NCBI RefSeq assembly: GCF_018991925.1
Contig: NW_024732415.1
Coordinates: 1,640,338 to 1,704,337 of the forward strand
From: Homarus americanus
Lineage: Eukaryota > Arthropoda > Malacostraca > Decapoda > Nephropidae
DNA: 64,000 nucleotides
Direction: 5' to 3'
Program-made: the position numbers and the translations under genes
Part shown: positions 1 to 10,203 of the stretch, piece after piece
How the letters are laid out: each line of letters opens with the position of its first letter
Position numbering within the stretch: position 1 is the first letter of the stretch
The notes under the pieces: model-generated
Databases searched by the model: none
The model's input: only the letters and a program-made list of their open reading frames with translations
Told to the model about the DNA's origin: nothing

Positions 1-35
1 TAAACTTATATACACCAGGTAAGTAGTTGGGTCTT

Positions 36-165
36 CTCAGGTGTGTAGTGTCAAGTATATGTTGTCAGTTGTGTGTGTGTGGTGTCAGGTGTGTGGTGTC
101 AGTAGTGTTATGTTAGGTGTGTTATCAGTTGTGTGTGTGGTGTCAGGTGTGTGTGGTCATTAGTA
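36..165. repeat. Degenerate GT-rich minisatellite
   Basis: Irregular copies of GTGTGTGGTGTCAG separated by a few bases. A splice-donor-like CAG|GTAAGT lies just before it at 16-24, so bases 1-18 could be the end of an exon cut by the window edge, but 18 bases are too few to judge. Confidence 0.6.
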
Positions 166-296
166 CCTCGACACATTGTACCCGTGTTGTGTTGTTTACC
201 TGATGGCTGACAAGTATGAAGTTGAGTCTGTTAATGCGAGACAGTTCCCATTATTGTGGTAGAGAAATCATTGATGTTTATTATTGTATTATCATA

Positions 297-300
<4 letters not shown>

Positions 301-357
<57 letters not shown>
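301..357. repeat. (GT)n microsatellite
   Basis: Uninterrupted GT dinucleotides, about 28 copies. Confidence 0.97.
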
Positions 358-358
<1 letters not shown>

Positions 359-451
359 GTGTTCCCAACCAGTGAAGAAGGTTGACGAGGTACTCCAGAT
401 TGTTAAGTGTGAGTGCAGTTCTTAATCCACACGACGAGAGATAAAGTGAAG

Positions 452-493
452 ATGGTCGTCTCTGTTGCCAAATGGTTACGTAAACTTAACAAC
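452..493 (+). CDS. Candidate first coding exon (hypothetical)
   Basis: An ATG in a favourable context (AAGATGG) opens a 14-codon reading frame, MVVSVAKWLRKLNN, that runs directly into a consensus-like donor, AAC|GTGAGT at 494. The exon would end in phase 0. No partner exon could be found downstream and the peptide matches no family I recognise. It could be chance: a short ORF ending at GTGAGT is not rare in 64 kb. Confidence 0.2.
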
Positions 494-3010
494 GTGAGTT
501 CCTGTTGAAAGGGAAAGTATTGGCGGGTGGATCCCGGCAGGTACACACGCCCGCCTGCCTCACTAATGCTGTACTGCGTTTACTGGTTTATAAGAATGGC
601 AAAGTAAATGACATTATATAGCAAAATATTTGATAAAGTATAATAGTTTTATTTTTTTAAAGTAGCAAAGGGAAGGAAATATACCAACATAAATTTTAGT
701 TTTCGTGAGAGAAATGTGATGGAATCGGACATTGTTGCCGACGAGGTTGCTGTTCGTCTGTCTGTACTGATGCGTGTCTACATTACTAAAGTTCATAACA
801 GATAACAGAGAAAAAAATATCAAACCTACATTATTCTCAGTAATTGATTTAATAATTCTTTTATCTTCAGTGATTCGTTAACATCCATAAACACTCGTAA
901 CCTTCCCTCTTACTGTATGGGTGAGCTTCCCTTCTTGTGTTTGATCAACGATACTCAGAGGACGTTACCTCCCAGTGACGGGGTAACTGTCCACAGCGTA
1001 CAGTGCAGGAGACCTGGATTGGTATTTATGATCAAGTTGAAATCACTCACTGCCACCACTACTACCACTACTACTACCACCACTACTACCTCCACTACCA
1101 CCACTACCTCCACTACCACTACCTCCACTACCACCACTACCACACCACCACTACCACACCACCACTACCACCACTCGTCTCTCCCTTAGTAATATATCTC
1201 TAACATCTCAGTGACTACAAACATTGATAGAAAGGTCATGACTATCTCTCCCACAGGACGGCTTGAGAGACAGGCAGTACCAGCCAGTGTGTTTCATCTA
1301 GGGCCTAGAGATATTCACATTTTTTTTCCTCTGGTGGAGACAAAGAATGAAAGTGAAACGAGAAGGAAGAGAGAAAGGCAGACCGAGATACCAAATCCAC
1401 AGACACAAAGAGAATAGAGAGAGAGAGAGAGAGAGAGAGAATGGACACACACATGCACACACACACACATACACATACATACACTCGACGAACAGGTCAT
1501 CAGGGTAAATTTTAACGTCTTGGTGACCACAATAACGATTCTCTATCTATCTATCTATCTATGAGAGAGAGAGAGAGAGGTGACAGGCAGATGAATGAAT
1601 TAACCTGATCTGAAGGTCATAAGTACCGCATCACTACAGCGTCACTGACCCAATATAGCAAAGGGGGTCCACGGTCATTTTGAGGAGCAGGAATATGTAA
1701 AAGTACCTGTAGCCAGTATGGTAGAGTTGCCACCTTAAATAATAATAATAATAATAATAACAATAATGTAAAGAAAATATTAATAATGTATTTTATGTGT
1801 TTGGGAAATATAATTATACACTACATACTTTCATCTGCATCTCCAATATAAAAATAAAAATAAATCAATAAATTAAAAAATACATTATCAGTTATTTGTT
1901 CCATTTTTTCAACTTTAGTCGTATCATAAAAAAAATAAATAAATACAAAAAAATTAATTATATAAATGTTTAATAGTTTGGTTTTTTCCCTACCAACTGG
2001 ATCTTAAATCAGTCAATACTATTTATGTTAGATTATAAGAAGGAGTTGTGTTACCTCTCTCTCTCTCTCTCTCTCTTTCTGCTGTATTAAGGTGTGGGTG
2101 TCTGGAATGTGAAGAAAACTAAGTATTCTGGTCACGTCTTGGATTAACTAGTGTGTAGACTCTCACGTCTTAAAGCCAGTCAGCGTCTTGTGTGTCTAGT
2201 TCATAATCTTTGTCAGGTCTAAATGGCTCTTACACCACAACGAAGACAAAGAAAGACAGATTAGGGGCTAAGTAGTGTAATAGGTAGTATTATTTAACTT
2301 TGAGAGAGAGTCGGACAAGAGCCAGACAGACCAATGTGTCAAAGAAGAGTAAAGAGCTCTGAGAATATGTAAACAAAGGCTTACGTTTACAGTATAGGTC
2401 AAAGGTCAAACGTTAGATAATACGCTAGAAATAAAGACAGCAGCTACTCCAAAGTTGGCAAAAGGAAGATGGCACTCAACGTGAGGCATCTTCACCTCCA
2501 CCTCCTTTCACTCGTCCTTAGTCATAGAAAACCTGGCTTCATGGCCAACACTGCGAGGGTGATTATCATAATTTCAAAACCTTGCCACATGTAATTTTAT
2601 TTGTATGTTTATTTCAACAGCATATTCTCTATTTAGTATTTAATCAGTTAAATCGTCGATGTTTAATTCCTTCACAAATTTTGATAATGACGCAACATTT
2701 TATGTCGAAGAAAATATTTAATAGTCACAGAAACAAGAAGATGAAAGACGTGTAATCTGTAACCTCTTGTGACCTTAAAGATCCGGCCACGCCACTCTCC
2801 CTGGCTCGACCTACCTTAACTGGTACTGGGTGGAGGGGTGGAAGGGTGGATAAGAGGAGGGGTGGGGGAGCGGAAGGGTGGAGAAGTGGAGGAGCTGAGG
2901 GGTAGAGAGAAGGAGAAGGGATCACAAGTTACAAACAGGTTAGAGTGAACGGAGGACAAAACAGAAGGAACAGGTAAGAATATATTGTTTAGAGGGGGAT
3001 GGCGGTGTGT

Positions 3011-3047
<37 letters not shown>

Positions 3048-3430
3048 ATGATAAATTTAAAGGAAATAATTCACACTACTCTCACTGGTCTGTCTCACAA
3101 CACCCTCACTACCAGTACAACACACACTATCAGTCACTCATGAATGTATTACGCCAGACCTTCCCTCACACACTCACATCCACGTAGATTATAAAACACA
3201 GTACTTCTGTGTGGTCACTTGTGTGAGGTGAAGCCCTCCTCCGTGTCATGTTTAAATGTGTAGATGATGTAAGGCATAAATGTATGTCAAGCGACCGATT
3301 AATTCAACATTCTGTGGCACACGTTGCTCGAGGCATTGTATTCAGACGCCCATCCTCCTGTCTGTCGACTACTGGTGGTGCCTCACAGCCACGATACTGA
3401 GAGATTCACGCACCACAACACATCGTGAAT
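494..3430. other. Gene-free stretch with short microsatellites
   Basis: AT-rich sequence with no supportable gene. It holds (ACC/ACT)n at 1051-1175, a GA/AC compound at 1415-1485, (TCTA)n then (GA)n at 1541-1580, (AAT)n at 1738-1760, (CT)n at 2055-2077, a G-rich GGGTGGA tract at 2825-2905 and (GT)n at 3006-3047. A 40-codon ORF beginning MALNVRHLHLH at 2469 was considered and not called. Confidence 0.7.
1051..1175. repeat. (ACC/ACT)n trinucleotide repeat
   Basis: Interspersed CCACTA and CCACCA triplets. The open frames on both strands (poly-Thr, poly-Val, His/Tyr) are products of the triplet repeat and not genes. Confidence 0.9.
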
Positions 3431-3433
3431 GAC

Positions 3434-3499
3434 TATAGCTTGGTGGGGGGGGTGTAATTTGATGTGCAGTAAGTGATAGTGTGAGACATGATGGTAAGT
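3434..3499 (+). promoter_or_regulatory. Putative core promoter and first-exon donor of the first paralogue
   Basis: A TATA-like CTATAGC (TATA at 3434) lies about 32 bases before an arthropod initiator-like GCAGT (A at 3468). About 26 bases further on, ATGATG is followed by a consensus donor GTAAGT at 3494-3499. The acceptor would be CTCTTGCAG ending at 3752, giving a 259-base intron. The assignment is inferred from spacing and from the matching arrangement before the second paralogue. Confidence 0.4.
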
Positions 3500-3753
3500 G
3501 TTGTGTGAGGCTCCACACTAGCAGCTCCAGTCACTGTAACTGACCTAGCATAAGTTGGGCGCCCCGGGACCACACACCCTCCATGCAAACGGCCGCACGC
3601 GCCCTCACCCAGCACCCTCTCCACTCTAGATGAGTGGGCGGGGTGTAGGGTGAGGGTCTTGTGGGCGTGATGGGACCCAGGAAAGTGGGTGGGTCCCGGG
3701 GCCCCGCCCTCTGCCCCGCGTGACCACGCCCCTAACCTGGTGTCTCTTGCAGG

Positions 3754-4959
3754 ATGCGGCCGCTGTGCCTGATACTGTTGCTGGTCGCTGCTGCCGGCGC
3801 TGACAAGCTCTTCCCGGGTCCTCCCAGAGGCAGAGCTTCCAATGATTTCGAAGCGATCCTCGGGGGCTACCTGCCGCCCAGGGAGCCTGCCACGTGCCTC
3901 CCTGTCTACCTCAGCACCACCTCCACCTCGGTGGTGCTGACCACACAAGTCGTCAGCAGGCCCACCACCGTCACGAGGAGCACCAGTGCTGTAATTGTCG
4001 TCACGGAGGTCGTCCCCACTACCATCGTCAGGACCAATACCATCACGGATAGACAGCGAACGACTGAAACTGTCCGACAGACGAGATTTGACGATATTCT
4101 GATAACCGTCATTAGGACCGTCACCGCCCCAGCGACCACGAGGACCGTCCAGGCAACAGTTACTAGGACACAAAATATCCAGAGTACCACCACCAGAACG
4201 GTGCGCTCGACCCTCAGAAGAGACGTTACCGTCACCAGAACAAGTGTAGAAACTTCTTTGCAGCCCACAACTACCACCAGACAAACGCAGGTCGTGCAAA
4301 CCAACACGGTGCCCTACCAGCCTCCTCCAGTCGTCACGACGAGAACCAGGACCACTGTTGTGCAGTCCACCGTGCGGTCTCAGGGTCCGATAAGGACTGT
4401 TCAGATCACAGACGTAGTGCGTACGACCTTGGCCACCACCAGCACCTACCAACCTCCCCCAGTGAGGGTGACTCAGACCCTCACCAGCACTCAGGTGGTC
4501 TTCACCACCTCCACTACAGCGAGGGTGTCCCAGAGTGTGCGAGTACAAGATTTGGTCATCACCCGCACCATCACCAACACCCAGTTCTCCACCGATACTC
4601 GGCGAGTGACTGTCACCCGCACAACCACGCTCGTGGTGGGCAACACGGTCACCAGGACCCAGGTCACCACGCAGGTGCGACCCACCACCATTGTCAATAC
4701 TCAGACGGTGCAGAGGACTGTGGGAGGGGGTGTGGATAGAAGGACCGCCACTGTCATTAGTACTGCCTATGTCACCGTCGATGGCCCTGGCCGGGTGGTG
4801 ACGCAACGAGTGGTGAGCACTGAGGTGGTGCAGAGCGTGGTATACATCACCCCGACTTATCCAAACACCATCACGGTCACTAGGACGCAGCAGGAGCCGT
4901 GTGGCCCAACTCGCTACAATTACGATGCTCCAGCCATCCCCTTCGGGTTCCCTAATTAA
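3754..4959 (+). CDS. Secreted Thr/Val/Arg-rich repeat protein with YLPP and YNYxAP motifs (paralogue 1)
   Basis: A 401-residue secreted protein of unknown function. Residues 1-16 form a typical signal peptide (MRPLCLILLLVAAAGA, cleavage before DKLF). YLPP lies at 39-42 and is followed by REP and Cys48. About 330 residues rich in Thr, Val, Arg and Gln follow, with recurring TVTRTQ, TTIVxT and VVSTEVV units in which Thr and Val tend to alternate. Cys383 and YNYDAPAIPF (388-397) close the protein. The mature chain has exactly two cysteines, one on each side of the repeat block. YLPP near the N terminus with a YxYxxPxxxF tail resembles the YLP and GYR motif families of arthropods. A cuticle or other extracellular-matrix role is inference. 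The reading frame is unbroken. An acceptor (TTGCAG) ends one base before the ATG, so an upstream leader exon is likely. The next gene downstream is its paralogue in the same orientation. Confidence 0.88.
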   Translation: MRPLCLILLLVAAAGADKLFPGPPRGRASNDFEAILGGYLPPREPATCLPVYLSTTSTSVVLTTQVVSRPTTVTRSTSAVIVVTEVVPTTIVRTNTITDRQRTTETVRQTRFDDILITVIRTVTAPATTRTVQATVTRTQNIQSTTTRTVRSTLRRDVTVTRTSVETSLQPTTTTRQTQVVQTNTVPYQPPPVVTTRTRTTVVQSTVRSQGPIRTVQITDVVRTTLATTSTYQPPPVRVTQTLTSTQVVFTTSTTARVSQSVRVQDLVITRTITNTQFSTDTRRVTVTRTTTLVVGNTVTRTQVTTQVRPTTIVNTQTVQRTVGGGVDRRTATVISTAYVTVDGPGRVVTQRVVSTEVVQSVVYITPTYPNTITVTRTQQEPCGPTRYNYDAPAIPFGFPN

Positions 4960-5258
4960 TTCAATATCGTTCTTGCCAAAACTTTCCCACACAAGTTGAC
5001 AAATTCCTTGACGCAACAGTAGACGTAATGACCATCGACACAGTATTTCTTGCTGGCGAGCATCTTGTGGATCCATGATCACTCGGCCGAGAGCATCAAT
5101 ATACTGTACAGTTCAGTACACGTCGGACTGTATCTGCTCAACATTACATCAGTTAGCTGCAGCGCTACACCTGTTCCCTGTAATATGAAAACAAACAAAC
5201 AACGTACATATTTATCTGATTTTGTCGACATGATAAATCCGGAACTAGAAATTTGTGA

Positions 5259-5264
5259 AATAAA
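5259..5264 (+). terminator. Polyadenylation signal of paralogue 1
   Basis: AATAAA about 300 bases after the stop codon, followed by T-rich sequence. It separates the two genes and argues for independent transcripts. Confidence 0.6.
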
Positions 5265-5280
5265 CCATTAATTCTGATTT

Positions 5281-5345
5281 TATTTTCTTCCTTATCCACG
5301 TAGCATAATTATGTACATCAGTTCACAGTTACGTTTATGGTAAGT
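5281..5345 (+). promoter_or_regulatory. Putative core promoter and first-exon donor of the second paralogue
   Basis: An initiator-like TCAGT (A at 5320) lies 20 bases before TTTATG|GTAAGTGTTG (donor at 5340-5345). The same ATG|GTAAGTGTTG sequence occurs before paralogue 1. The acceptor TGTTGCAG ends at 5432, giving a 93-base intron. A clear TATA box is missing; TATTTT at 5281 is a weak candidate. Confidence 0.35.
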
Positions 5346-5436
5346 GTTGCAGTCATAAGAGTTGTGATCATTAAGTGATAATATTGTATGTTGTTGGTGC
5401 AGCAAGCTGATGAGGTTCATGTTGTGTTGCAGGAGG

Positions 5437-6681
5437 ATGCGCGCTCTTTTCTTAGTGCTGCTGGCGGTGGCAGGACCCTGCTTCACTGCCAAGCTCCCCA
5501 CCATCCCTGGCGTCCCTCCTGGCAGCGGTCGGCAGCTCTTCTCAGGAACCAATGACCTTTTCTCTGGAGCGCAGGGCACATTGGATTCCTACTTGCCCCC
5601 ACCCCGTGAGCCCTGCTTCCCCGAAACAATTTACAGTACACAATTCGTGACTGTCACCTCCTCCACGGTACGGACGGAGGGCAGAGTGGTGACCCAGTAC
5701 ACAACGAGGACTGTGCCCAGCACCAGGCTGCAAGTATCCACCGTGTACTCTACCCGCGTCACCACTGTGGGTCTCCCCTCTACTATCCGCACCACCATTT
5801 TCGTTACCGATGTGGTTACCCGCACCTCGACGGGCGTCACTACCCGCCCCGGGGGTGAGGCAACTGTCACCAACACCCGCACACAGGTGTCCACAAGAAC
5901 CCAGTTCGTGACACGGACGTCCACCGTTGTGTCCACTGTGGGGCAGACCAATACGCGCACAGAGGTGTCCACGACGGTGGTGCCCACCATCTATACCCGT
6001 ACCCAGACCGTCACCAGAACACAGGTGGTGACGAGGACCCAGCCGGCCGTCACCAGAACCCAGGTAGAGACTCAAACAAGGACCTCCGTGGTGACCACCA
6101 CCGTACCCGGCCAAACCAGCACCGTCACCAACACTCAGGTGTCCACCGCCTACGTTACCCGCACCTCTACAGTGCCGGGTCGCACCTCCACGGTGGTGTC
6201 CACAAGGGGAGTCACTGTCAGGAGCACTATTGTGTCCACTGTAGTCAGCACCAGTGTGTTGACCCAGCTAGTGACTAGCACACAGACTCGGACCCTCACA
6301 ACCACCCAGGTTATCACACAGCAGGTGTCGTCCACAGTGGTCCGGACCCAGACTGTGCCCTCCACGGTGTTCACCACGAGGTACAGCACACAGGTGGTGC
6401 CTACTACTATTGTCAGGCAGAGCACCGTCACCGTCACTGTGACGGAACAACGCCAGTTCCTCACCGACACCGTCACACGCACTGCCACCTCCACAGTGAC
6501 CACTGGCGGTGACACCCGCACCACTCAGGTGGTGGACATCGTCACCCGCACCAACGTGGTCACCACGACCGCCTTCCTTGACCGGCAGGTGACGGTGACC
6601 AGTACCACCAGCATCCCCTGCACGACCAGCGGCGGTTACAACTACAACGCACCCGATGTCGCCTTCAGCTTCCCTGGCTAA
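5437..6681 (+). CDS. Secreted Thr/Val/Arg-rich repeat protein with YLPP and YNYxAP motifs (paralogue 2)
   Basis: The start at 5437 is preferred over the in-frame ATG at 5410. An acceptor ending at 5432 falls between them, and MRALFLVLLAVAG aligns with MRPLCLILLLVAA of paralogue 1. The product is 414 residues. The signal peptide is 1-18, YLPPP is at 52-56, followed by REP and Cys60. The repeat block is rich in TVVST, VTRTQ and TRTST units. Cys395 and YNYNAPDVAF (401-410) end the protein. As in paralogue 1, only two cysteines remain in the mature chain and they bracket the repeats. The same layout, orientation and gene structure show a tandem duplication; differences in the repeat block suggest it changes faster than the ends. 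Function is unknown. O-glycosylation of the many Thr residues and a matrix or cuticle role are plausible but not shown by sequence. Confidence 0.88.
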   Translation: MRALFLVLLAVAGPCFTAKLPTIPGVPPGSGRQLFSGTNDLFSGAQGTLDSYLPPPREPCFPETIYSTQFVTVTSSTVRTEGRVVTQYTTRTVPSTRLQVSTVYSTRVTTVGLPSTIRTTIFVTDVVTRTSTGVTTRPGGEATVTNTRTQVSTRTQFVTRTSTVVSTVGQTNTRTEVSTTVVPTIYTRTQTVTRTQVVTRTQPAVTRTQVETQTRTSVVTTTVPGQTSTVTNTQVSTAYVTRTSTVPGRTSTVVSTRGVTVRSTIVSTVVSTSVLTQLVTSTQTRTLTTTQVITQQVSSTVVRTQTVPSTVFTTRYSTQVVPTTIVRQSTVTVTVTEQRQFLTDTVTRTATSTVTTGGDTRTTQVVDIVTRTNVVTTTAFLDRQVTVTSTTSIPCTTSGGYNYNAPDVAFSFPG

Positions 6682-6753
6682 TGTATACGACACAACCTCA
6701 CCTGGCTGAACCTACCAGCTGCCTATAATGTCACATTTAAACACCAGACAAGA

Positions 6754-6759
6754 AATAAA
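6754..6759 (+). terminator. Polyadenylation signal of paralogue 2
   Basis: AATAAA about 75 bases after the stop codon, so the 3' UTR is much shorter than that of paralogue 1. Confidence 0.6.
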
Positions 6760-7140
6760 GTTCGTCGTCACCAAGAAGCTAACCATCATGTACACACCTG
6801 TACACATCTCTGTATGCCATCTAAAATTAAAATATAAAGTATACAAAACAATATTTATTACACTATTAAAGCCATGTAATATAAGATGACCAAGAGTTTA
6901 AACCAATAGTTACAAATATTAAATAGGAAAAAAAAAGTTTTTGCTCAATGTAATGACAATAAATGCTGAGTCACTCCCAACATTACCCACCAAGATTTTC
7001 CCTAAGCCTTGACCAACTTGATGATGATCTACTACTACTATTACTTTTTTTAACGTGGCTTCCAGCCTCCCCCAATAGCCACACCTATGCCTTAAAATTA
7101 AATATCCTAATACAAAAGGAGCTACCCTAGCTGTGTTGAG
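6760..7140. other. AT-rich intergenic sequence
   Basis: No gene or clear repeat seen apart from short A-runs and a (CTA)n stretch near 7030. Confidence 0.6.
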
Positions 7141-7438
7141 TTAGTTGAGCCGCAGATCTATGCGGCATTCAGTGACTGTAGCCTCATAGTCAATATCTGC
7201 AACTGTTGTTGTCATTGGGGCCGACGATCTCGTTCCCCTGAGGCAGAGCAATGCAGACCTAAGTAGAGAAGAGCAGTCGACATCTCATCCAGGCTGCAAC
7301 ATAACTTCTGGGCTGCTGCTTCTGTTCAAACAACACCTCTGCCAGTCTTGCATAGAAGTGTCTTGGTCCCATCCTGCCAGAGGTTGTGAAGACCAGAGGA
7401 GTGAAGCTGCCTTGATCCCCGTTTTGAATTATTTCAGA
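7141..7438 (-). pseudogene. Relic of the C-terminal end of a retroelement polymerase ORF
   Basis: Read on the minus strand, the sequence gives GSFTPLVFTTSGRMG, then FYARLAEVLFEQKQ and WMRCRLLF, and after a frameshift near 7270 LLRSALLCLRGTRSSAP and a stop at 7143-7141. The pattern (FTPLVF-T-GxMG ... FY-RLAxxL ... W-RCR-xFxLLRSAxLCxRG-R) is a recognisable C-terminal tail of invertebrate retrotransposon polyproteins. Only the tail is present; an ACC/ATC repeat replaces the upstream part at 7441. The element clade is not certain. It is non-functional. Confidence 0.7.
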
Positions 7439-7440
7439 AT

Positions 7441-7630
7441 ACGTCACCACCATTACTTGCACCATCCCCACCGCTCCAATCACCACCACATTCACTACCA
7501 CCACAATCACTACCACCACAATCACTACCACCACCACCACAATCGCTATTACCACCACTATCGCCACTACTACCACTACGCCACCACCACGACTACTACC
7601 ACCACTGCTCAAACCGCCACCACCACCATT
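7441..7630. repeat. ACC/ATC/ACT trinucleotide-based repeat
   Basis: Units such as CACTACCACCACAAT repeat between the two retroelement relics. Confidence 0.9.
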
Positions 7631-7691
7631 ACTGGCACTGTACTGTACAACAATATGAGTCAAACTGCAAGCCAACTACCCACATCATGGA

Positions 7692-9015
7692 CCAATACCG
7701 AAGCCTGACGCCTTGGGTCCCATACCACTAACCAGCTGCCTGTGTAAAACTCTTGAGAGGATGGTTCTTGGCAGACTCTTATATAGAATCAGAGAACACA
7801 AGTCCCCCAACATGGTAAGAATGTTCATAATTACATCACCATATTCCTAGCTGTGTTTGGAGGTGAAAAACACAAATACACCAAACGATATTTCTAATAG
7901 GCAACTTATATTGTACGAACTAGCCTATAAGTGGTCGGCAGTTACATTGGATAAGTTATTACCTCAACAACAGAAGGGCTTAAAGTGAATGTCAAAGATA
8001 ATTAATTAACTTAGCACCCCCAAGGTAGAGTAGTTAGTCTCACTCTGTTCAATGTGCTTATGAATGTACTATTAAACTGCCTCACCAATACAGATGACAT
8101 TCTCGTATTCACTAAATCTCATCGTGAAATGCAGACCACTGTGAACCATGTACAGGCAGCTTGTGAGAACCTGGGTCACATCATCCCCAATGAAAAAACT
8201 AAAGTAGTCGACAAACAAACTGGTAACCGAAAAACGCGAACCATCAAAATTTATGAAATGTAACAACGCCATTGACCAAGTCTCTTCTTTTGTTAAACAT
8301 ATCGGTGTCTCTAGCCCCTGTTCCTCACCTGACATACTACAGCTAACACGCGGCATTAACAAACAATAAATTAAAAATAAAATAAAAATCTTAGTCTGTC
8401 CCATGAGCACTAAAATAGTAAATATGAGGAAATAATTAGTAATATACAGAGTCAAAGAAAGAATAATTACAGTCAACCTGGAGGCTCTTGCATGGTGTTC
8501 CTGATAACACCACCAAAGTGAACACACAACGTACAGACTTATAACAACACTACACAAACCATGTACTACACTGATGGCCCTGTCAACTCTGTCCGTGGGA
8601 GGGCTGGAAGTGCTGTCGTTGTGACTCAGCCCAACGGTAATACAATAAAGGAATGAGAATCAATAACTGGACATCCACTCTACAAACTGAACTAGTTGTC
8701 ATACTCACAACCACAGAACTTGTTGAAATCATTGCCACAGACTGTTACTGTCTCATCATCACTGACTCCTTATCCTCACTACTTAACTTTGACACCCTCA
8801 GCTTAGGTTGTCACGCGCTTGTCTCTGAAGCAAGATACAAAAGTGTGCCTTGTTGACCGAGGGGTGAAGATCAAACTGTTGTGGATCCCTCTCACATAGG
8901 CCTCAAAGAACATGACAGAGTTGATGCCCTCGCCAAACTCGCTTCTAACAAAGACACTGTTAAATACAATTTGGGTCTGTCAAAAATAACCCTTAAAAGC
9001 TGGACAGGCTACTAA
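7692..9015 (+). mobile_element. Degenerate non-LTR retrotransposon with RT and RNase H (Jockey/I/R1-like)
   Basis: Three fragments in the correct order can be read. At 7692-7811 there is an RT segment: PIPKPD, then PIPLTSCLCKTLERMV and LGRLLYRIREHKSPNMV. At 8015-8215 PQGRVVSLTLFNVLMN is followed by TDDILVFTKS, the catalytic region with T-D-D-I in place of YADDI, then NEKTKVV. At 8561-9003 an RNase H domain shows YYTDGPVNSVRG with GSAVV, the middle TDSLSSLLNF (from about 8750), and PSHIGLKEHDRVDALAKLAS. Stops and frameshifts separate the parts and the sequence between the first two RT blocks is too short, so it has internal deletions. No endonuclease, 5' end or target-site duplication was found. 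RNase H plus this RT signature fits the Jockey/I/R1 group; a finer call needs a search. Confidence 0.82.
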
Positions 9016-10013
9016 ATAAAGGTGTTTAAGTATCCTCTTCCAAATGGGTGGTGGCAGGAATATTAATGAAGGACAGGTGTACAGGTGTGAACTGTGCCTT
9101 TCTGCTCCTGATATAAACACTCTAACTCTAACGCTCACATCACGTTGAAAAGAAAACAACAACAAGGTAATATAAGAGAACAATATTATATGAAACTAAT
9201 TAAACATTATTTTCTTTTATGTTGCACAAAGTTTCGTTCATTAATGAGACGTTCAATTGGTGTAAAAATCTGGTGAAATTGGACTAGATGAAGTTATGAC
9301 CACCTGCTTGTGCTCACACCCCGTGGAGTGTTGCGGGGCGTACAGAGTAAGTGTTTATAGTTAGAAACGACACACTGTTGCTGTTAATTACGAAGTGCTA
9401 TGATTATGTTAGGTTTAGTTAACTGATATCCTAAACAGCCTTAATAGATTGAAGAAGATGACGGTTAATCTCTCCAGTCTATAATATGACCATAAGGTTA
9501 GGCTGTGATGGAGGTAAACCATACCAATACCAACCTTACGTTCACGACACTTAGCAACCATATTCCCCTGTGCTTATCTTCCGGGCTAGGCCTTCACACC
9601 ACAGTGGCTCGCTGGCTGAATATAACTCAATAATGTTCTATGTTAACCATTTAATAATGTATTTGTTGTCATTTCTACCTTGGAACTTATTCTTTATTAT
9701 TATTTAATTCTACTTATGTACTGGAAGTAGCTTCATTCGTTCCCGTAAATTATGTTAATTTTTAATTCATTAAAACCTTACAATAGAAATAATGAAACAT
9801 TTGAAGTAGTTTGCCCCCCAAAACAGCGTAGTTTTCTCAAGTCCCCGCCCAAAAAACACAATAATACAACCTTGATTATCTGAAGTACTCAACTATCAAC
9901 ACGTCCAGTACTGCTCAGTAAGACCCTGCCATAATTTACGCTGCAATTAATCCATCGCATCGCGTCTGTGGCGAGTTAACTAATGGATACGAAATCTATC
10001 ACGGACGAAAGAC
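9016..10013. other. Gene-free AT-rich sequence
   Basis: No gene, RNA or tandem array seen. Confidence 0.6.
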
Positions 10014-10203
10014 CTGACGGACGGACGGATGGACGGACGGACGGAAGGATGGATGGATGGACGGACGGACGGACGAACGGATGGATGGATGGATGGATGG
10101 ACGGACGGACGGAAGGATGGATGGATGGATGGACGGACGGACGGACGGACGGACGAACGGATGGACGGACGGACGGACGGATGGATGGATGGACGGACGG
10201 ACA
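10014..10203. repeat. (GGAC/GGAT)n tetranucleotide minisatellite
   Basis: About 47 tetramers, mostly GGAC and GGAT with some GAAC and GGAA. All six frames are nearly open, which produces Asp/Gly/Arg and Pro/Ser ORFs that are not genes. Confidence 0.97.

Noticed and set aside
2469..2591. 40-codon ORF starting MALNVRHLHLH
   Set aside because: Plausible hydrophobic start but no donor, no family and poor continuation.
3433..5082. 549-codon minus-strand ORF antisense to paralogue 1
   Set aside because: The + strand frame has a signal peptide, conserved motifs and a paralogue; the antisense frame has none and is open because of biased Thr/Val codons. The same holds for antisense ORFs in paralogue 2.
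5410..5436. Upstream in-frame ATG as the start of paralogue 2
   Set aside because: A splice acceptor lies between it and 5437, and the extra residues MRFMLCCRR precede a complete signal peptide that aligns with paralogue 1.
8072..8557. 161-codon minus-strand ORF
   Set aside because: Antisense shadow of the RT relic, whose + strand translation has recognisable RT motifs.
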